DNA of 64,000 bases from Neoceratodus forsteri (Eukaryota > Chordata > Ceratodontiformes > Ceratodontidae): positions 1,185,365,001-1,185,429,000 of the forward strand of contig CM028132.1 of assembly GCA_016271365.2 (NCBI GenBank), in the 5' to 3' direction. Made by a program: the position numbers and the translations under genes. Within the stretch, counting starts at the first letter, position 1. Each line of letters starts with the position of its first letter. Shown in pieces: positions 1-10,805 of this stretch. The notes beneath the pieces were generated by a model. That model was not told the origin of the DNA. It did no database searches and was given only the letters and a program-made list of their open reading frames with translations.

Positions 1-711
1 TGATTTCCCCTGTTCAATCTGTCTGCTTACATTACTATAAAATGCCAATAAATTAGTTTGGCAAGCTCTTCCTTTTGTAAAGCCATGTTGTGAGATGTCT
101 TCCTTCCCAATCTCTTTGCTATGTTCCTCAATAAAATCCCTGATGAACCCCTCTAAAATCTTTCCCATGATAGAGGTCAGGCTTACTGGTCTCCTTCCAA
201 CTGCCACCCTGGTGTATTGGCACCACAGTGACCAATCTCCAGGTGTTTACTAATACATCTCTGTCTAGGGATTTCTGGAATATTTCTGTTAGTGGCCCTG
301 CTATCTCTTTGGCCAATTCTCTGGCTACCCTTGGATGTACCTCATCGGGTCCAAGGGACTTGTTTGGGTTTAATTTCATTAGTCTGTCCCTTACTTCTTT
401 TTTCTGTTATTCTGATTGGGCAGTCTCTTGTCCTCATGTTTGTAGTTACACATTATCAGCTTTCCCATTAAATACTGAGCTGAAGTATTCTTTCTGCACT
501 TCTGCTATTCCTGCCAAGTCTGTTATTATTGTTCTTTTGTTATCCTGAAGTAGTCCCACACCTGTTTTACCCCCACTTTGGTGTTTAATGTGGCCAAAAC
601 AGGTTTGTAGTTATCTTTGACCTTTACTGCTAATCTTAACTCATAGTCCCTGTAGGGTTTTTTTCTTTCCCAAATACTTCCATCCCTACTAACCTTGCTC
701 TTACATAACAT
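1..711 (-). mobile_element. CR1-like LINE reverse transcriptase fragment, cut by the left edge
   Basis: This is a decayed piece of the ORF2 polyprotein of a CR1-group LINE, whose RT copies element RNA at a nicked target. Read on the minus strand, 526-711 gives the endonuclease-RT linker (motif KPYRDYELRLA). About 440-500 gives a degenerate EYFSSVF motif. 128-379 gives the RT finger region with GPDEVHPRV. After a frameshift, about 60-110 gives QHGFTKGRACQTNL, the next conserved RT block. The catalytic FADD block would lie beyond the left edge. Frameshifts and stops make it a pseudogene. It is 5'-truncated near 711, where similarity stops. The family is clear from the blocks; the subfamily is not. 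Confidence 0.8.
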
Positions 712-944
712 CTTTACTTTCTATTTCCAAAAGAGCCTCATACTCAAAAAAGCAGTGTCTAATGGGTCTAGATTCTCTGCTTCTTTCATGATGCTGGTAG
801 CCATTTACGGCATGGGGTCATTATGCCATATACAAAAGCAGTGCAGCTACAAACATCACAGCCAAAACAATGCCGATCACAAACAGAGTTGTGCAAAACA
901 CTGACCTGTCAGGAACAGCACGCCCGTTGACAACAATGGGACTT

Positions 945-1190
945 CATGTTTTTTTTGTGGGGGGGCTTCACCCTTGCACCCCCCAGAACTTAAATAACTA
1001 ACTCTGGGAGTGGGACTTTGGGGATGGGGAGAAACTTGGGAGGGGGGAATTTTTTTTAAAATCCTGAAAAAAGCAGTAGCAGGGTAGACCTGGGGGGTAC
1101 TGAACCATGGTCCCAGGTCTCCCGATTATGCCGTGTGCTGGTGCCCTAGCCACTCCACCATGGAAGTGGCTCGACCGGGCCCCCAGCACA
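945..1190 (-). mobile_element. tRNA-derived SINE-like repeat
   Basis: On the minus strand there is an A-box-like TGGTGGAGTGG (1150-1160) and a B-box-like GGTTCAGTACC (1096-1106), 54 nt apart in the order of a type-2 pol III promoter. Downstream sequence is C-rich and ends in an A-rich run near 945-960. No target duplication was found. It could be a chance pol III-like match in a C-rich repeat. Confidence 0.45.
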
Positions 1191-1215
1191 CAGCTACTTC
1201 ACTTCTTCTCATAGA

Positions 1216-1277
1216 CATGTAGAGTGACGGCGTAGTGGTACTTCCCATTCACTATCATACCCCTGTCGCTCTACATG
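1216..1277. repeat. short fold-back hairpin
   Basis: The left arm CATGTAGAGTGACGG (1216-1230) pairs with 1263-1277 with two mismatches. The loop holds a further inner pair, TAGTG with CACTA. It may be a MITE remnant. No target duplication is seen. Confidence 0.5.
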
Positions 1278-1449
1278 CACACACGGTATACCTTGCGTGA
1301 TTATTGCTGCGCTATTCTGGTGCGGCATATTGACCCGGTACCACCATTTATATAGAAACATAGAATTTGATGGCATTACCATGGTGCCCATCTTGTTTGT
1401 CCAATTTTCCCTACCTACTGTAATACCACAGATCCTACTTGATCTCCAG

Positions 1450-4270
1450 CTTAGCCCTCCCTTCCCTAACCACTAAAGTTCCCTTATGCCTATCCCATGC
1501 ATTCTTGAATCCCATTACAGTTTTTTCCCCCACCACCTCCACTGGAAGACTGGTCCAGGCATCCACTACTCTCTCTGTGAAAAAGTACTTCCTCACGTTT
1601 TCCTTGAATCTACCTCACTCCAGCTTCATAGCATGCCCCCTTGTTCTTGAGCATCTTTTTTTCTGAAAATGGCTTCCCTCTTGTACCTTTTTATACCCGT
1701 GAGGTATTTGAAAGTCTCTATCATAGCCCATCTTTCCTTCTTTTCCTCCAGGGTGTACATAGTGAGGTCCTTTTGTCTCTCCTCATAAGGTCTCTGGTGC
1801 AGACCCTGCATCATTTTAGTTGACCTTCTGTGCTCCACATCTACTCTATGTCCTTCTGGAGATGTGGTTTCCAGAACTGGACATAGTACTCTAGGTGAGG
1901 TCTCACCAGTGATTTATATAGCGGTATCACCCCCTCCCTCTTTCTGCTGGTAATACCCTCCCTATGCACCCTAGCATTCCAGTGGCTCTCCCCAAAGATT
2001 TGTCACACTGTTTTGCCATCTTTAGGTCATCAGATATGATTACCCCCAGGTCGCCTTCCTGTTTGGTGGTCATCAGTACCACTCCCCCCATCTTGTACTC
2101 AGCACCTGGGTTTCTGTGACCCAAGTGCACGATTTTGCACTTCTTCACACTGAGACTTAGTTGCCACACTCTTGACCACTCCTCATGCTCTCTTAGATCC
2201 CTGTTCATTCTCCCACCCCCCCTGAATGTGTCTACCCTATTGCAGATTTTAGTGTCATCTGCAAAAAGGCATACTTTCCCTTCTTGCCCCTCTACAATGG
2301 CGCTAATAAAGATATTAAAGAGGACCGGTCTCAGTACTGATCCTTGTGGCACTGCATTGGCTGCCCTCCCTTATGTGGAGTGAACTCTGTTTACCATCAC
2401 CCTCTGTCGTCTCTCCCCCAACCTATTTCTTACTCAGTTTACCACTTTTGGACCCACTCCCAGGCTGCCCAGCTTGTTTACAAGTTTCCTGTGTGGAACA
2501 GTGTTGAAGGCCTTACTGAAATCTAGGTAGACCACATCTACTGCTCCACTTTGATCTACTTCCCTAGTCACCCAGTCAAAGAAATCTATCAGATTTGTTT
2601 GACATGACCTCCCCCCAGTGAATCCATGCTGCTTCAGATCCTGTAAGCCGCTGGTTTCAAGATATTCCACAATCGTTTCCTTCAGCAGTGATTCCATTTA
2701 TTTCCCTACCACTGATGTCAAGCTGACTGGTCTGTAATTGCCAGCTTCTTCCCATTTTGTGAAGTAGGACTACATCTGCTCTCCTCCTGTCCTCTGAGAC
2801 CACTCCTGTCTCCCGTAAGTGGTTGAACAGGACTGTCAGAAATACAGTCAGCACCTCTCTGAGCTCCTTCAGTATCCTTGAATCTATTCTGTCTGGCCCT
2901 ATTGCCTTGTCCACTTTCAGATTTGCAAGTTCCTTCAGGACTTTCTCCCCTGTAAATGGACTAGGGTCCACCTCTCTTCCTTCTATGCTCCTGTCACTAA
3001 ACTGTGGTCCCTCACCTTCCCCTTCCCCTTCCTCCATGAACACTGAACAAAAATATTTGTTCAGGATGCCTCCTTTTTCATGGTCCTCCTCCACACACTC
3101 CTCTGTTTCCCTCCTTAGCCTTACAATCCCTCCCCTGTTTTTTCTCCTTTAGCTTGCATACCTGAAAAATGTCTTGTCCCCTTTCTTTACTTTTCTTTAC
3201 TGTCTGGGCTATTTTCTCCTCTGTTTGCACCTTTGCACTCCTTACTGCTTTCCCTGCTTCCCTGTGCTTCTCATGATACACCTCTCTATCCTCCTCCCTC
3301 TGAGTCTCCTTATAGCTCCTGAATGCTAACTTTTTGCCCTTACCTTTCCAGCCACCTCTTCTGAGAACCATAGCAGCCTCTCTTTCCTCTTGCTTTTGCT
3401 TATTTGCCTGATGTAGAGGTTTGTTGCCTTTACTATAGCCCCTTTTTAGTTTCTCCCACTGTACCGCCACATCACTCATGTCCTCCACCACTGTCAGGGC
3501 ATTCCTGAGGCATTCCCCTATCTTTGTAAAGTCGGCCCTCCTGAAGTCCAGAACCCTTGCCTTTGTGTGGGATCAGTTCTGGCACAGTTATTATATTGAA
3601 CCACACCATACGGTGATCACTGGACCCCAGGTGGTCACCCACTGTGACGTCTGCAACATTGTCCCCATTGGTGAGCACAAGGTCCAATATTGCTCCCTAA
3701 TGAGTGGGCTCTCTCTCAGAAGTTGCCTGAGAAATGCCCCCTGCAGGGAGCCCAGAATGTCCCTGCTCCTAGCTGAAGCTGCAGCTGGGATGTTCCAATC
3801 CATATCTGGCCTACCAGCAGCACCTTCCTCCTGGATGCCATTTTTTGGATGGCTTACACTAGTACCTTATCAGAGTACAGCCTGGTATGGCTATATCCCA
3901 ATCATGCCTGGTATGGCTATATCCCAATCATGGTTCTCATTGCACCATGACACAGTAATGGCGATAATATCAGGTCAGTCTCTGCCATAATTGCCACAAG
4001 GTATGGGATTTTATTCCCCAGACTTTGGGCATTTGTGCACATGGCCTTTCAAATTATTCTGCCACCTTTCTTGTCAGCACCCCCCCCTTTTCCCTTCCAT
4101 CTACTCTCCTTTATCCTTCTGCCTTCATTCCCATCACTCTTCATTTCTACCATTCTGCTTTTCTTGCTATTAGGAACCCTTGGGAATTTCCATCCCTTAG
4201 GGTTTTACCTACTGACTACTTCAGCTTGCAGGGGTGGACAGTTTATGTCTCACTGCTTCCTTCTGCCACC
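1450..4270 (-). pseudogene. CR1-like ORF2: apurinic-type endonuclease plus reverse transcriptase, decayed
   Basis: ORF2 of the CR1 element would nick target DNA and prime reverse transcription. The endonuclease lies at about 3472-4160; LDLVLTNGD-like and SDHRMVWF blocks are visible near 3590-3690. The linker runs through 3078-3491. RT blocks follow: GPDRIDSRIL (around 2880-2910), QHGFTGGRSCQTNL with YLDFSKAFNTVPH (2434-2697), MPQGSV and FADDT (1927-2352), and then the C-terminal EERQKDLTMYTLEEK region (1626-1838). The catalytic FADD is intact. The frame is broken several times. One break is an exact 26-bp tandem duplication at 3881-3932 in the endonuclease, which shifts the frame because 26 is not a multiple of three. 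It is downstream of ORF1, as in other CR1 elements. Confidence 0.8.
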
Positions 4271-4279
4271 CCATCAGCT

Positions 4280-5198
4280 AGTTTAAATGCTTGTCAATAT
4301 AGCATTTAAACCATTCATCAAGGATTGTGGTTCCCCTCCTGTATGGATGCAGACAATCTCCTCTGTATAAGCCTTTATCCCTCCGGGTGGGACACCAGTC
4401 CCCAATGTAGCTGAAACCCTCCTCTCTGCACCAGTACTTCAACCATTGGTTAAAGCTGTAGGTACGGAGTACCCAATCCTCCCCCCACTGTAGATAGACA
4501 ACAACTCAGAGAAGGCCACTAAGTGTGCTATCTGCCTAAGACCCCTCTCCAATTCCTTGAACTTTTCCTGCACTCTCTTAGCCTCATCCCTAATCAGGTC
4601 ATTCATCCCTAGGTGGACAATGACATCTAGCTCCCCCCCATACTGCTTCCCTAGTGATCCTCAGGATCTGCTTCCCACCCCTCTGAGCCATAATGCCAAG
4701 TAGGCATCTAACCTACCCCTTCCTCTCCCTCCCTGTCCCCAAGTCTATCCCCCTAACAATGGAGTCCACCACCAGAAGTTGCTTCCTCCTCCTCTGGGGT
4801 CCTCTGCCACCCTCCTAGGGGTCTCCCCTGTGGAGGACCCCCACATCCTCTCTGGCCACTGCTGTGGGTGCCTCCATGGGGCAGTCTTCCCCTGCCAGTG
4901 CAGTGTATGAGTTGTTTATTGGTACCATCTGAGGGATGTGCCTCAGACCCACCACCCTCACTCTTCCTGAGCCCACTGCAGTCCAGCTGCCCCTCCTCCC
5001 TGGCAACCTTTGAGGCAGCAGTGGCAGACTTAGCGGTCTCTGGGTGGGGGAGTAGGTCACTTGAATCCTAGCGAACTCAATCTGGAGATGAGCAACCTCC
5101 TCTCTCAGCCCAGAGAGGTGCACACAGATGGGGCAGCACCGCAGTCTCCAGAAAGTCTCCTGGAAGACTGCTGCCCCACAGCCACTGCACTGCACCAC
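4280..5198 (-). pseudogene. CR1-like ORF1: Cys finger, coiled coil and SGNH-type esterase domain, decayed
   Basis: CR1 ORF1 proteins bind element RNA, and many carry a C-terminal GDSL/SGNH esterase-like domain. The start at 5198 is followed by a Cys-rich module (CSGCG, then CCPIC) and a short heptad-like segment (LREEVAHLQIEF). The esterase region follows in shifted frames. The first block reads VVDSIVRG (4755-4772 region) where GDS is expected. The GxND block reads LGMNDL (about 4597-4612). The last block has D-x-L-H in GDCLHPYRRGT (about 4345-4380). The ORF ends near 4280 with FKCYIDKHLN and a stop. The first glycine of GDS is replaced by valine in this copy. A matching domain with intact GDS is in the CR1 at 33-34 kb. 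Confidence 0.7.
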
Positions 5199-5239
5199 TC
5201 CCAGTGTATCTATTGTCTACTTTGCCTGTTTTTGTTTTA

Positions 5240-5475
5240 CTTACTCTAATCCCTTTTTCACCCCTACCCTAGATGAGGTGTTTCACCTATTTCTACCTTT
5301 TTGCATACTTTAACCCCTATTTTGCCCATACCCGAAATAGGGTGTTTCACCTATTTCCACTTTTTTGCTTACTTTAATCCTTTTTTTTTATTCTTACCCT
5401 AGATTAGGTGTTTCACCTATTCCCACTTTTCTGCTTGCTTTAAACCCTTTTTTGCCTCTACCCTAGAGGTTTTCT
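5240..5475 (-). repeat. ~66-bp tandem repeats between CR1 ORF1 and the 5' monomers
   Basis: Three units and a fragment are spaced about 63-67 bp apart, with the block GGTGTTTCACC recurring near 5276, 5342 and 5408. AGGTG-TTT-CACCT is a small inverted repeat in each full unit. The position upstream of ORF1 suggests a 5' UTR repeat, possibly regulatory; that role is inferred. Confidence 0.65.
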
Positions 5476-5754
5476 TTGCATTGCCCCAACACTCCTCTTT
5501 CGTTTGTTGTGTGAGCTATGACTAGAGTTCAACTGGAATCTTACCTCAGTCATCAGGTAGACATTCTGGTTCCCTGCTTCCCCCAGATAAGTCCCGTCAC
5601 CTAATTAACCCTTTAACTGCTCTCCTGCCTACCTGCTGGATGCAGAGGGTCCAGCTGCCTTGTTGGGCTGACTCCAGTGAGCAGACTCTGACATCCTTAG
5701 CGCATTTGTCCTTCATGGGGGAGGCTGCTTGGAGGCTGAGTCCTTGTATAGTAA

Positions 5755-6705
5755 CTGCTAGCTTCCTGGTCCCACTGGTCTTGCCTCCTATTGGTCCCTG
5801 GAGGGCTGGAGGCACTATCTGCTACCTGATTGGCTCCTGCTTCAAGTCTTTGTTGGAGCTTTGAGCTCCACTCTTTAGCTATTTCCCAACAATCAGAGGG
5901 GTCCCACAGCCATGATCCTGGACATCATCTGGCTGATCCTTCTCTGTGGTGGCAAGTGAAGGGACCCAGAGGCTTGCTGTGTATTAAATCCCCAGTCTTC
6001 CTGCTAGCTTTCTGGTCTCACTGGTCCTAGCCTCCTGTTGGTCCCTGGAAGGATGGAGGTACATCTGCTACATGATTAGCTCCTGCTTCAAGTCTTTGTT
6101 GGAGTTTTCAGCTCTGCTGTTCAGCTGTTTCCTGCTGGTCAGAGGGGTTCCACAGCCATGATCTTAACCCCCCCGGCTGATCTGGTTCTGTGGTGGTGAG
6201 TGAAGGGACCCGGAGTCTTGTCATGGGGTATTAAATCCCTGGTCTTCCTGCTAGCTTCCTGGTCCTGCTGGTCCTAGCCTCCTGTTGGTCCTCAGAGGGC
6301 TGGAGGCATAGTCTGTCACCTGACTGGCTCCCATTTCAAGTCTTTGTTGGAGTTTTGAGCTCTGTTGTTCAGATGCTTCCCACTGTTCGAGGAGTTCCAA
6401 AGCCATGATCTTGGATGGAACCCCTCTAGCTGATCCTGCTCTGTGGTGGTGAGTGAGGGGACCTGGAGACTTGCTGCAAGGTTTTAAATCCCTGGTCTTC
6501 CTGCTAGCTGCCTGGTCCCACTGGTCCTAGCCTCCTATTGGTCCTTGGAGGGCTGGAGGTGTGGTCTTCCACCTGATTGTCTCTCACTTCAAGTCTTTGT
6601 TGGAGCATCAGGCTCTGTTGTTCAGCTGTTTCCCACCGGTCAGAGGGGTCCCGCAGCCATGACCTCGAACCTCCTTTGTCTGATCCTGCTCTGTGGTGGC
6701 ACATG
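5755..6705 (-). promoter_or_regulatory. four ~247-bp tandem monomers at the 5' end of the CR1-like LINE
   Basis: Four consecutive units repeat with spacings of 247, 247 and 253 bp, measured at the block CCTCCTATTGGTCC or its variants (5790, 6037, 6284, 6537). Read on the coding strand of the LINE, units 1 and 4 contain a CCAAT box (rc of ATTGG at 5790-5794 and 6537-6541). Unit 1 has a second, in GAGCCAATCAGG (around 5827-5836). Units 2 and 3 have mutated these sites. Tandem monomers at a LINE 5' end act as promoters in some mammalian L1 families; the same role here is inferred from position and motifs. Confidence 0.6.
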
Positions 6706-7285
6706 AAGGCCTAACAAATTGTGCCTCAACAAAATATGCACCTGTTCTTCTTCTGAGTTAGATTCTCAGACCCTTTGGTTAGCAATAATGCCCTTTCTTC
6801 TGAAATGTATCTAAAAAAATAATTAAGAAATGATATAATTCACCTCATCAAGGATTAATCTGTTTAATTCCTTGTCCTTGGACGGTCAAGAAATGACAAT
6901 GATACATAATTCTGACTATCTTAAGAAGCCTGGTCTAAATAGGACTCTTCAGGGTAATATTCTGCCAATCTTTTTAGTCAGATTTCTATTGTTCCATCTT
7001 TTCTTGGTAGTGGTACTGTATACAGTACTGATTTCCTTTCAATTGGAGAGATAGGATGTAAAGATAGTGTTATACTAAGGTTCACAAAAGTCTGGTTATT
7101 TCTGAAAAATGGCACCCATACAATCAACAGAAGAAAGATATTAATGAATTGCTCCATCTTCTTGTCCACCAGCAAATTCCTAAACAGGATTAAAAAATAA
7201 TGTTCATGTATAGATATCTCCAGTTTCCTGATAAAACAAGAATTTTATCAAATCTAACTATGTCTGTTTTGTTCCTGATCTTGTG
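6706..7285. other. no recognised feature
   Basis: AT-rich sequence with only short open frames on both strands. No domain, tandem repeat or long inverted repeat was recognised. Confidence 0.5.
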
Positions 7286-7951
7286 GTATATCATGTAATT
7301 TACACTTGATCCTACCTTGGACTTTTCTCAGCATATCTCCAACATTTGTAAATTCATTAACGCCAAGCTCGGGCTTACTTACAGGGTCAGATATGCCCTA
7401 ACTCCTGCAGCTAGGATTGCTATTGCACAGGGGGATCCTGCTTCTCAGCCTCTTCTATGGGCTTACCTCATTTTACCAAGCTAGTGTGTGCAACCTCTCC
7501 AAATGAAATGTCTCTTACAATAATGAATGTAGATTCACCTTAATGCCTCGACTGACCCACCACTGCACACAGTATTACAGTCTGAACTGGCCCTCCCCCA
7601 CTCGGTGTCTCAATACCCTAAGCTGTACAATCGACAACATCCTCAGGTGATCCAAACCAGCCTCACTGGCCTCTATGTTGACACCTGCTGACCAAGCCTG
7701 CTCCCTCTGCTCCAAAGATCAGGCCCCCACCTTGCCCTACCCAAGTGCTCCTCCAAAATGGGTGAGCAGACATTTGCCTGTTTCGCCCCTAGGATATGAA
7801 ACTCCCTACCCTCTCACCTACAGGTTTGCTGGTCCCATCACACTTTCAAAAGAGAACTACTCAGCTTTTTTGAGTTCCTCAGACAAATGCTCTTGTACCT
7901 GAATATGCTAATGGTTATTTTCTGCATGAATGATGTCCACTTGATTATTAA

Positions 7952-8096
7952 GCAATAAGGCATGACAGGGGGTGTGTTATGGTGGGATAATGGCCCACCT
8001 CAGGGTGGTTTGAAGCACAAGGTGTAGCCAAGGGCTTCCACTACCCAAGAAGGGCTGTTAGCCCCCCATAACATACCCACTGGAGTGCCTTATTGC
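7952..8096. mobile_element. 145-bp fully palindromic MITE-like element with 9-bp target duplication
   Basis: The termini GCAATAAGGCA (7952-7962) and TGCCTTATTGC (8086-8096) are perfect inverted repeats. Complementarity continues with mismatches to the centre, so nearly the whole unit can fold on itself. The flanks GATTATTAA (7943-7951) and GATTATGAA (8097-8105) match at 8 of 9 positions, which fits a 9-bp target duplication of the Mutator type. There is no coding capacity, so movement would need a transposase in trans. An 8-bp hAT duplication is the alternative. Confidence 0.65.
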
Positions 8097-8097
8097 G

Positions 8098-8241
8098 ATT
8101 ATGAAATGGGTAATTTTTAGTAAATTTTATATATTTTTAAACATATTACTTTCAGCTGGGCCGTTGTGCTGGAATAACGGCCCAGGAAAAAGCAGCTGTC
8201 GGCCAATCAAAATTCAGCATTATTTCTGCCCATTTCATAAT
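8098..8241. repeat. second fold-back unit beside the palindromic MITE
   Basis: ATTATGAAATGGG (8098-8110) is the exact inverted copy of CCCATTTCATAAT (8229-8241). A second perfect inverted pair, CTGGGCCGTT (8156-8165) with AACGGCCCAG (8176-8185), lies near the middle. The unit abuts the palindrome at 7952-8096, so the latter probably inserted at its edge. It is non-coding; the superfamily is unknown. Confidence 0.55.
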
Positions 8242-8509
8242 TATGCTTATGCTATGACCTTTTGTTACTATTGTTTTTGGCAGTACCACAGTAATGTACT
8301 ATTATTTCTCATTTTGCATTTTGTGACTTGTTGATTTCTGCCTGACTTAATCTAATGTCTTGTTTGTTTTTACTATTTCTTTTAACTTGTAACTTTTTGT
8401 ATTTTTCTTTGTCCCTGGTCATGCCTGAAAATAGGCATTTAATTGACTAGTGCACCTACCTGGTGAAACAAACTAAATAACTAAATCAATCAATCAATAA
8501 ATAAATATT

Positions 8510-9275
8510 TTGACCAAATGTTTGGGATTTCTGTGGGTAGGGAGGTCTTAATGAGGCTGCTTCTCACCTGTCTTGCTCTAGATTCAGTAAGCACTGCTGC
8601 CTGAAACAGTTGGTGATCCACTGTTTCTTGTGATGGAGAATCAGGTACCTGTACATTAATATATATTACTGCTGGGTAAGTTCTGCAGTGGAATTATAAT
8701 AATTTCATTTGCTTCTGGGTTAGAATTTTCATTCCCCTAATTTGGAATCTTAACTATTGCTTCTGAAGTTTGAGCCTGTTTTGCTTTCTTTTCTTTTCAG
8801 TCTTACCATTCTTTTTTTTCTGTGTGTGTGTGTTTAAAATGAAGTAACTGCATCGGGTTTGACATGAAATGGAGAAAAAACTCACCTAGGCAGATTTCCA
8901 GAGTGAGTGAGTTAATGTCCTCTTTAGGATCAACTATCTTGTCTAAATTATCTGTTTTATTTTTGCTAGACTGTGCAAGCTCCTGCACCACTGCTGTGTT
9001 CTAAACACTTCCGTCTCTTCCCTAATCAACAGTAGCAGCTACAGTAAAATTGCATTCACTGTGTGTTGATCCTTCAAAGCCAAAAAAAAAAGTCCTTTAC
9101 TTAACATTGTAGATTCGTACTGTAGTAATGACATTTCTGTAGTAAGAGGAAAGTTCCTTAATTGAGTCAGAAATCAATCTGGTACCTGTTAGATCGATTA
9201 ACTTGTCTCCATTACAATTTGAGAGATTAAAGAAAGGTTCCTCTGACTCATTAGAATGAACACTTTAGAGTGAGA
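8510..9275. other. no recognised feature; short GT run
   Basis: AT-rich sequence. A short (TG)n run lies at about 8820-8833. No gene or repeat family was recognised. Confidence 0.5.
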
Positions 9276-9280
9276 AATAC

Positions 9281-9314
<34 letters not shown>
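9276..9314. repeat. (TA)n microsatellite
   Basis: An almost uninterrupted TA dinucleotide run. Confidence 0.9.
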
Positions 9315-9318
<4 letters not shown>

Positions 9319-9806
9319 AAAACTTAAATGGAATGGGGTGAGTTTTAGGCTTTAGAAGCCCAAGGCACACCCCACACCTGGTCTTCTGCCTGCTTTGGGG
9401 AAGGGGTTAGAGTTGTAAACCCTACCACCATACTTTCCAACTTTTGTCGCTTTAACCCTAACTGGAACATTAACAACATTTTTTTGCAACTTATTTCCTT
9501 ACTTTTTGAGATAGTATAATCGCATCCTTATTTCACTGTGGTTCAATGTATTTTCGACCACAGTTACCTTACTTGTGAGACCGCAATCACGGGTTGCAGC
9601 AGCAAGATGTGTCTTTGATTGGAGAGTAAATCTTTACTTTGTTGGCAGTTCTGGTGAGTGAGGGCATGTGTGGGGTCAAGGAGGATGTGGGGAGGTGGGT
9701 GCACAGTAGGAGGTCAGGTGAGTGGCACAGGTGTGATCAGTGCTGGACTTTATTTTTTAGGTTAAAAATACATCAAGGATAATTTTTTATTTGCAGCTTC
9801 ACTAGT
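9315..9806. other. no recognised feature
   Basis: Mixed sequence with G-rich stretches near 9650-9740. No coding domain or repeat family was recognised. Confidence 0.4.
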
Positions 9807-10200
9807 ACATGAGAGGGTGGGGGGGTACCACTAACCACCAATGAAATGTACAATTATCATAAATATGGGAATCAGAAGGTGGGGGTGCCACTAGACACCA
9901 GGGTTTACTATATGCCCTTACTACAAAGGGCAAGTAGAGTGTCAAAATAGGTCTAAAACAAATGGGCAGACTAGATGGACCCAGCTGTCTCCTTCTGCCA
10001 TCAACTTCTATGTTTCGATGTTTCTATACGGGTACATGGAAGGGTAGGGGTATCACTAACCACCAGTGAAGTATAAAAGTATTATAAATATGGGCATTGG
10101 AGGGTGGGGGGGTGCCACTAGACAACAGGGTTATAATTTAAGAGGATATGGGAGGGTGGGGTTGCCACTAACCCCCAATGCTTTAACTAAATAAATTATT
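9807..10200. repeat. duplicated G-rich repeat unit, split by a CR1 tail
   Basis: Two related blocks, 9807-9911 and 10027-10200, share the series GGGTGGGGG, TATCACTAACCACCA, TATAAATATGGG and GGTGCCACTAGACA. A CR1 3' tail separates them. The likely history is a tandem repeat that received the CR1 fragment. Confidence 0.55.
9912..10027 (+). mobile_element. CR1-like LINE 3' tail
   Basis: The segment carries the end signature shared by several CR1-like copies in the window: AATGGGCAGACTAGATGG, then TTCTGCCATCAA, then octamers ending in TTTCTAT. It is a heavily 5'-truncated insertion. Confidence 0.75.
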
Positions 10201-10576
10201 TTTCACCAGCCAATTTCCTTTTTTGCAATGATGAAAAGGGATTTGCAAAAAAGGGACTTAGCGAGTTGAGAAAAAGGAATTAAATAGTTAAAAAAATTCA
10301 CAGGCCATGAGAGCTATTCAAAAAATACCAAGTAAAGCTCATCAGCTCCCGATACGCAAGGTACGTGTTTGGATGTCTGTAAAAGACATCCCTGGGCAGA
10401 GTTATGACAAGATGGCGGCTCCCCAAAAAAGGATTGGCCCCTCACAAAAAAAAGAATCCTTTTTCATGAGACCAAAATCCTTTTTTGTCCCATTCTGCTA
10501 TCCTGGAAAGTGAAATTTCCATTGAAAATAATGGGACCTTAAAAATGCAATAACTTTAGAATGGATTAATATTTTT

Positions 10577-10805
10577 TGGTGGATGCATGGAATGGCTTAC
10601 CACAAGAAGTGGTGGCTATGAATACAGTGCAGGGCTCCAAACAGGCATGGGATAGGCATAAGGGAGCAATACAAATGACTATGAATAGATAGGCCACTGA
10701 CAGAGCAAAGGCTGATGGCACATTTATAAGGTAGAAAAACAAATGGGCAGACTGGATGGGCCTTGTGGTCCTTATCTGCTGTCAACTTCTATGTTTCTAT
10801 GTTTT
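10577..10805 (+). mobile_element. CR1-like LINE 3' tail
   Basis: GATGCATGGAATGGCTT matches the conserved last coding block of CR1 ORF2 (VDAWN-like). GGGCAGACTGGATGGGCC and TTCTATGTTTCTATG follow. The flanking DNA appears continuous without it, so this is a short truncated insertion. Confidence 0.75.

Larger units (their letters stand above)
1350..6705 (-). mobile_element. near full-length CR1-like LINE with 5' monomer array
   Basis: This minus-strand element has the complete layout of a CR1-type non-LTR retrotransposon. From its 5' end it carries a tandem ~247-bp monomer array (6705-5755), a short spacer, ~66-bp repeats (5475-5240), ORF1 (5198 to about 4280) and ORF2 (about 4270-1450). It ends in the octamer-type tail typical of CR1 (TTCTATGTTTCTAT, around 1350-1365). 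At about 5.35 kb it is near the usual full length, while most other CR1 copies in the window are truncated. Both ORFs carry stops and frameshifts. The 3' boundary is supported by the octamer tail. The 5' boundary is set by the end of the monomer array and has no target duplication to confirm it. Confidence 0.75.
7286..8508 (+). mobile_element. 3' fragment of an L2/CR1-superfamily LINE with a (AATAAAT)-type tail
   Basis: A plus-strand reading from about 7290 gives a degenerate RT C-terminus (LDFSQHISNIC, then NAKLGLTYRVRYAL), close to the FxxHI...NAKLGLLYR block of the LINE at 59.6-61.4 kb. Further on, 7640-7890 resembles the C-terminal LINE region with scattered stops. The 3' UTR runs to a tail of CAATCAATAAATAAAT at about 8480-8508. 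Its last ~100 bp (GTCCCTGGTCATGCCTG, then ACCTGGT) resemble the tail of the LINE at 13.9-17.3 kb. Two fold-back units interrupt it at 7952-8241. It is truncated at the 5' end and not coding. Confidence 0.6.
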
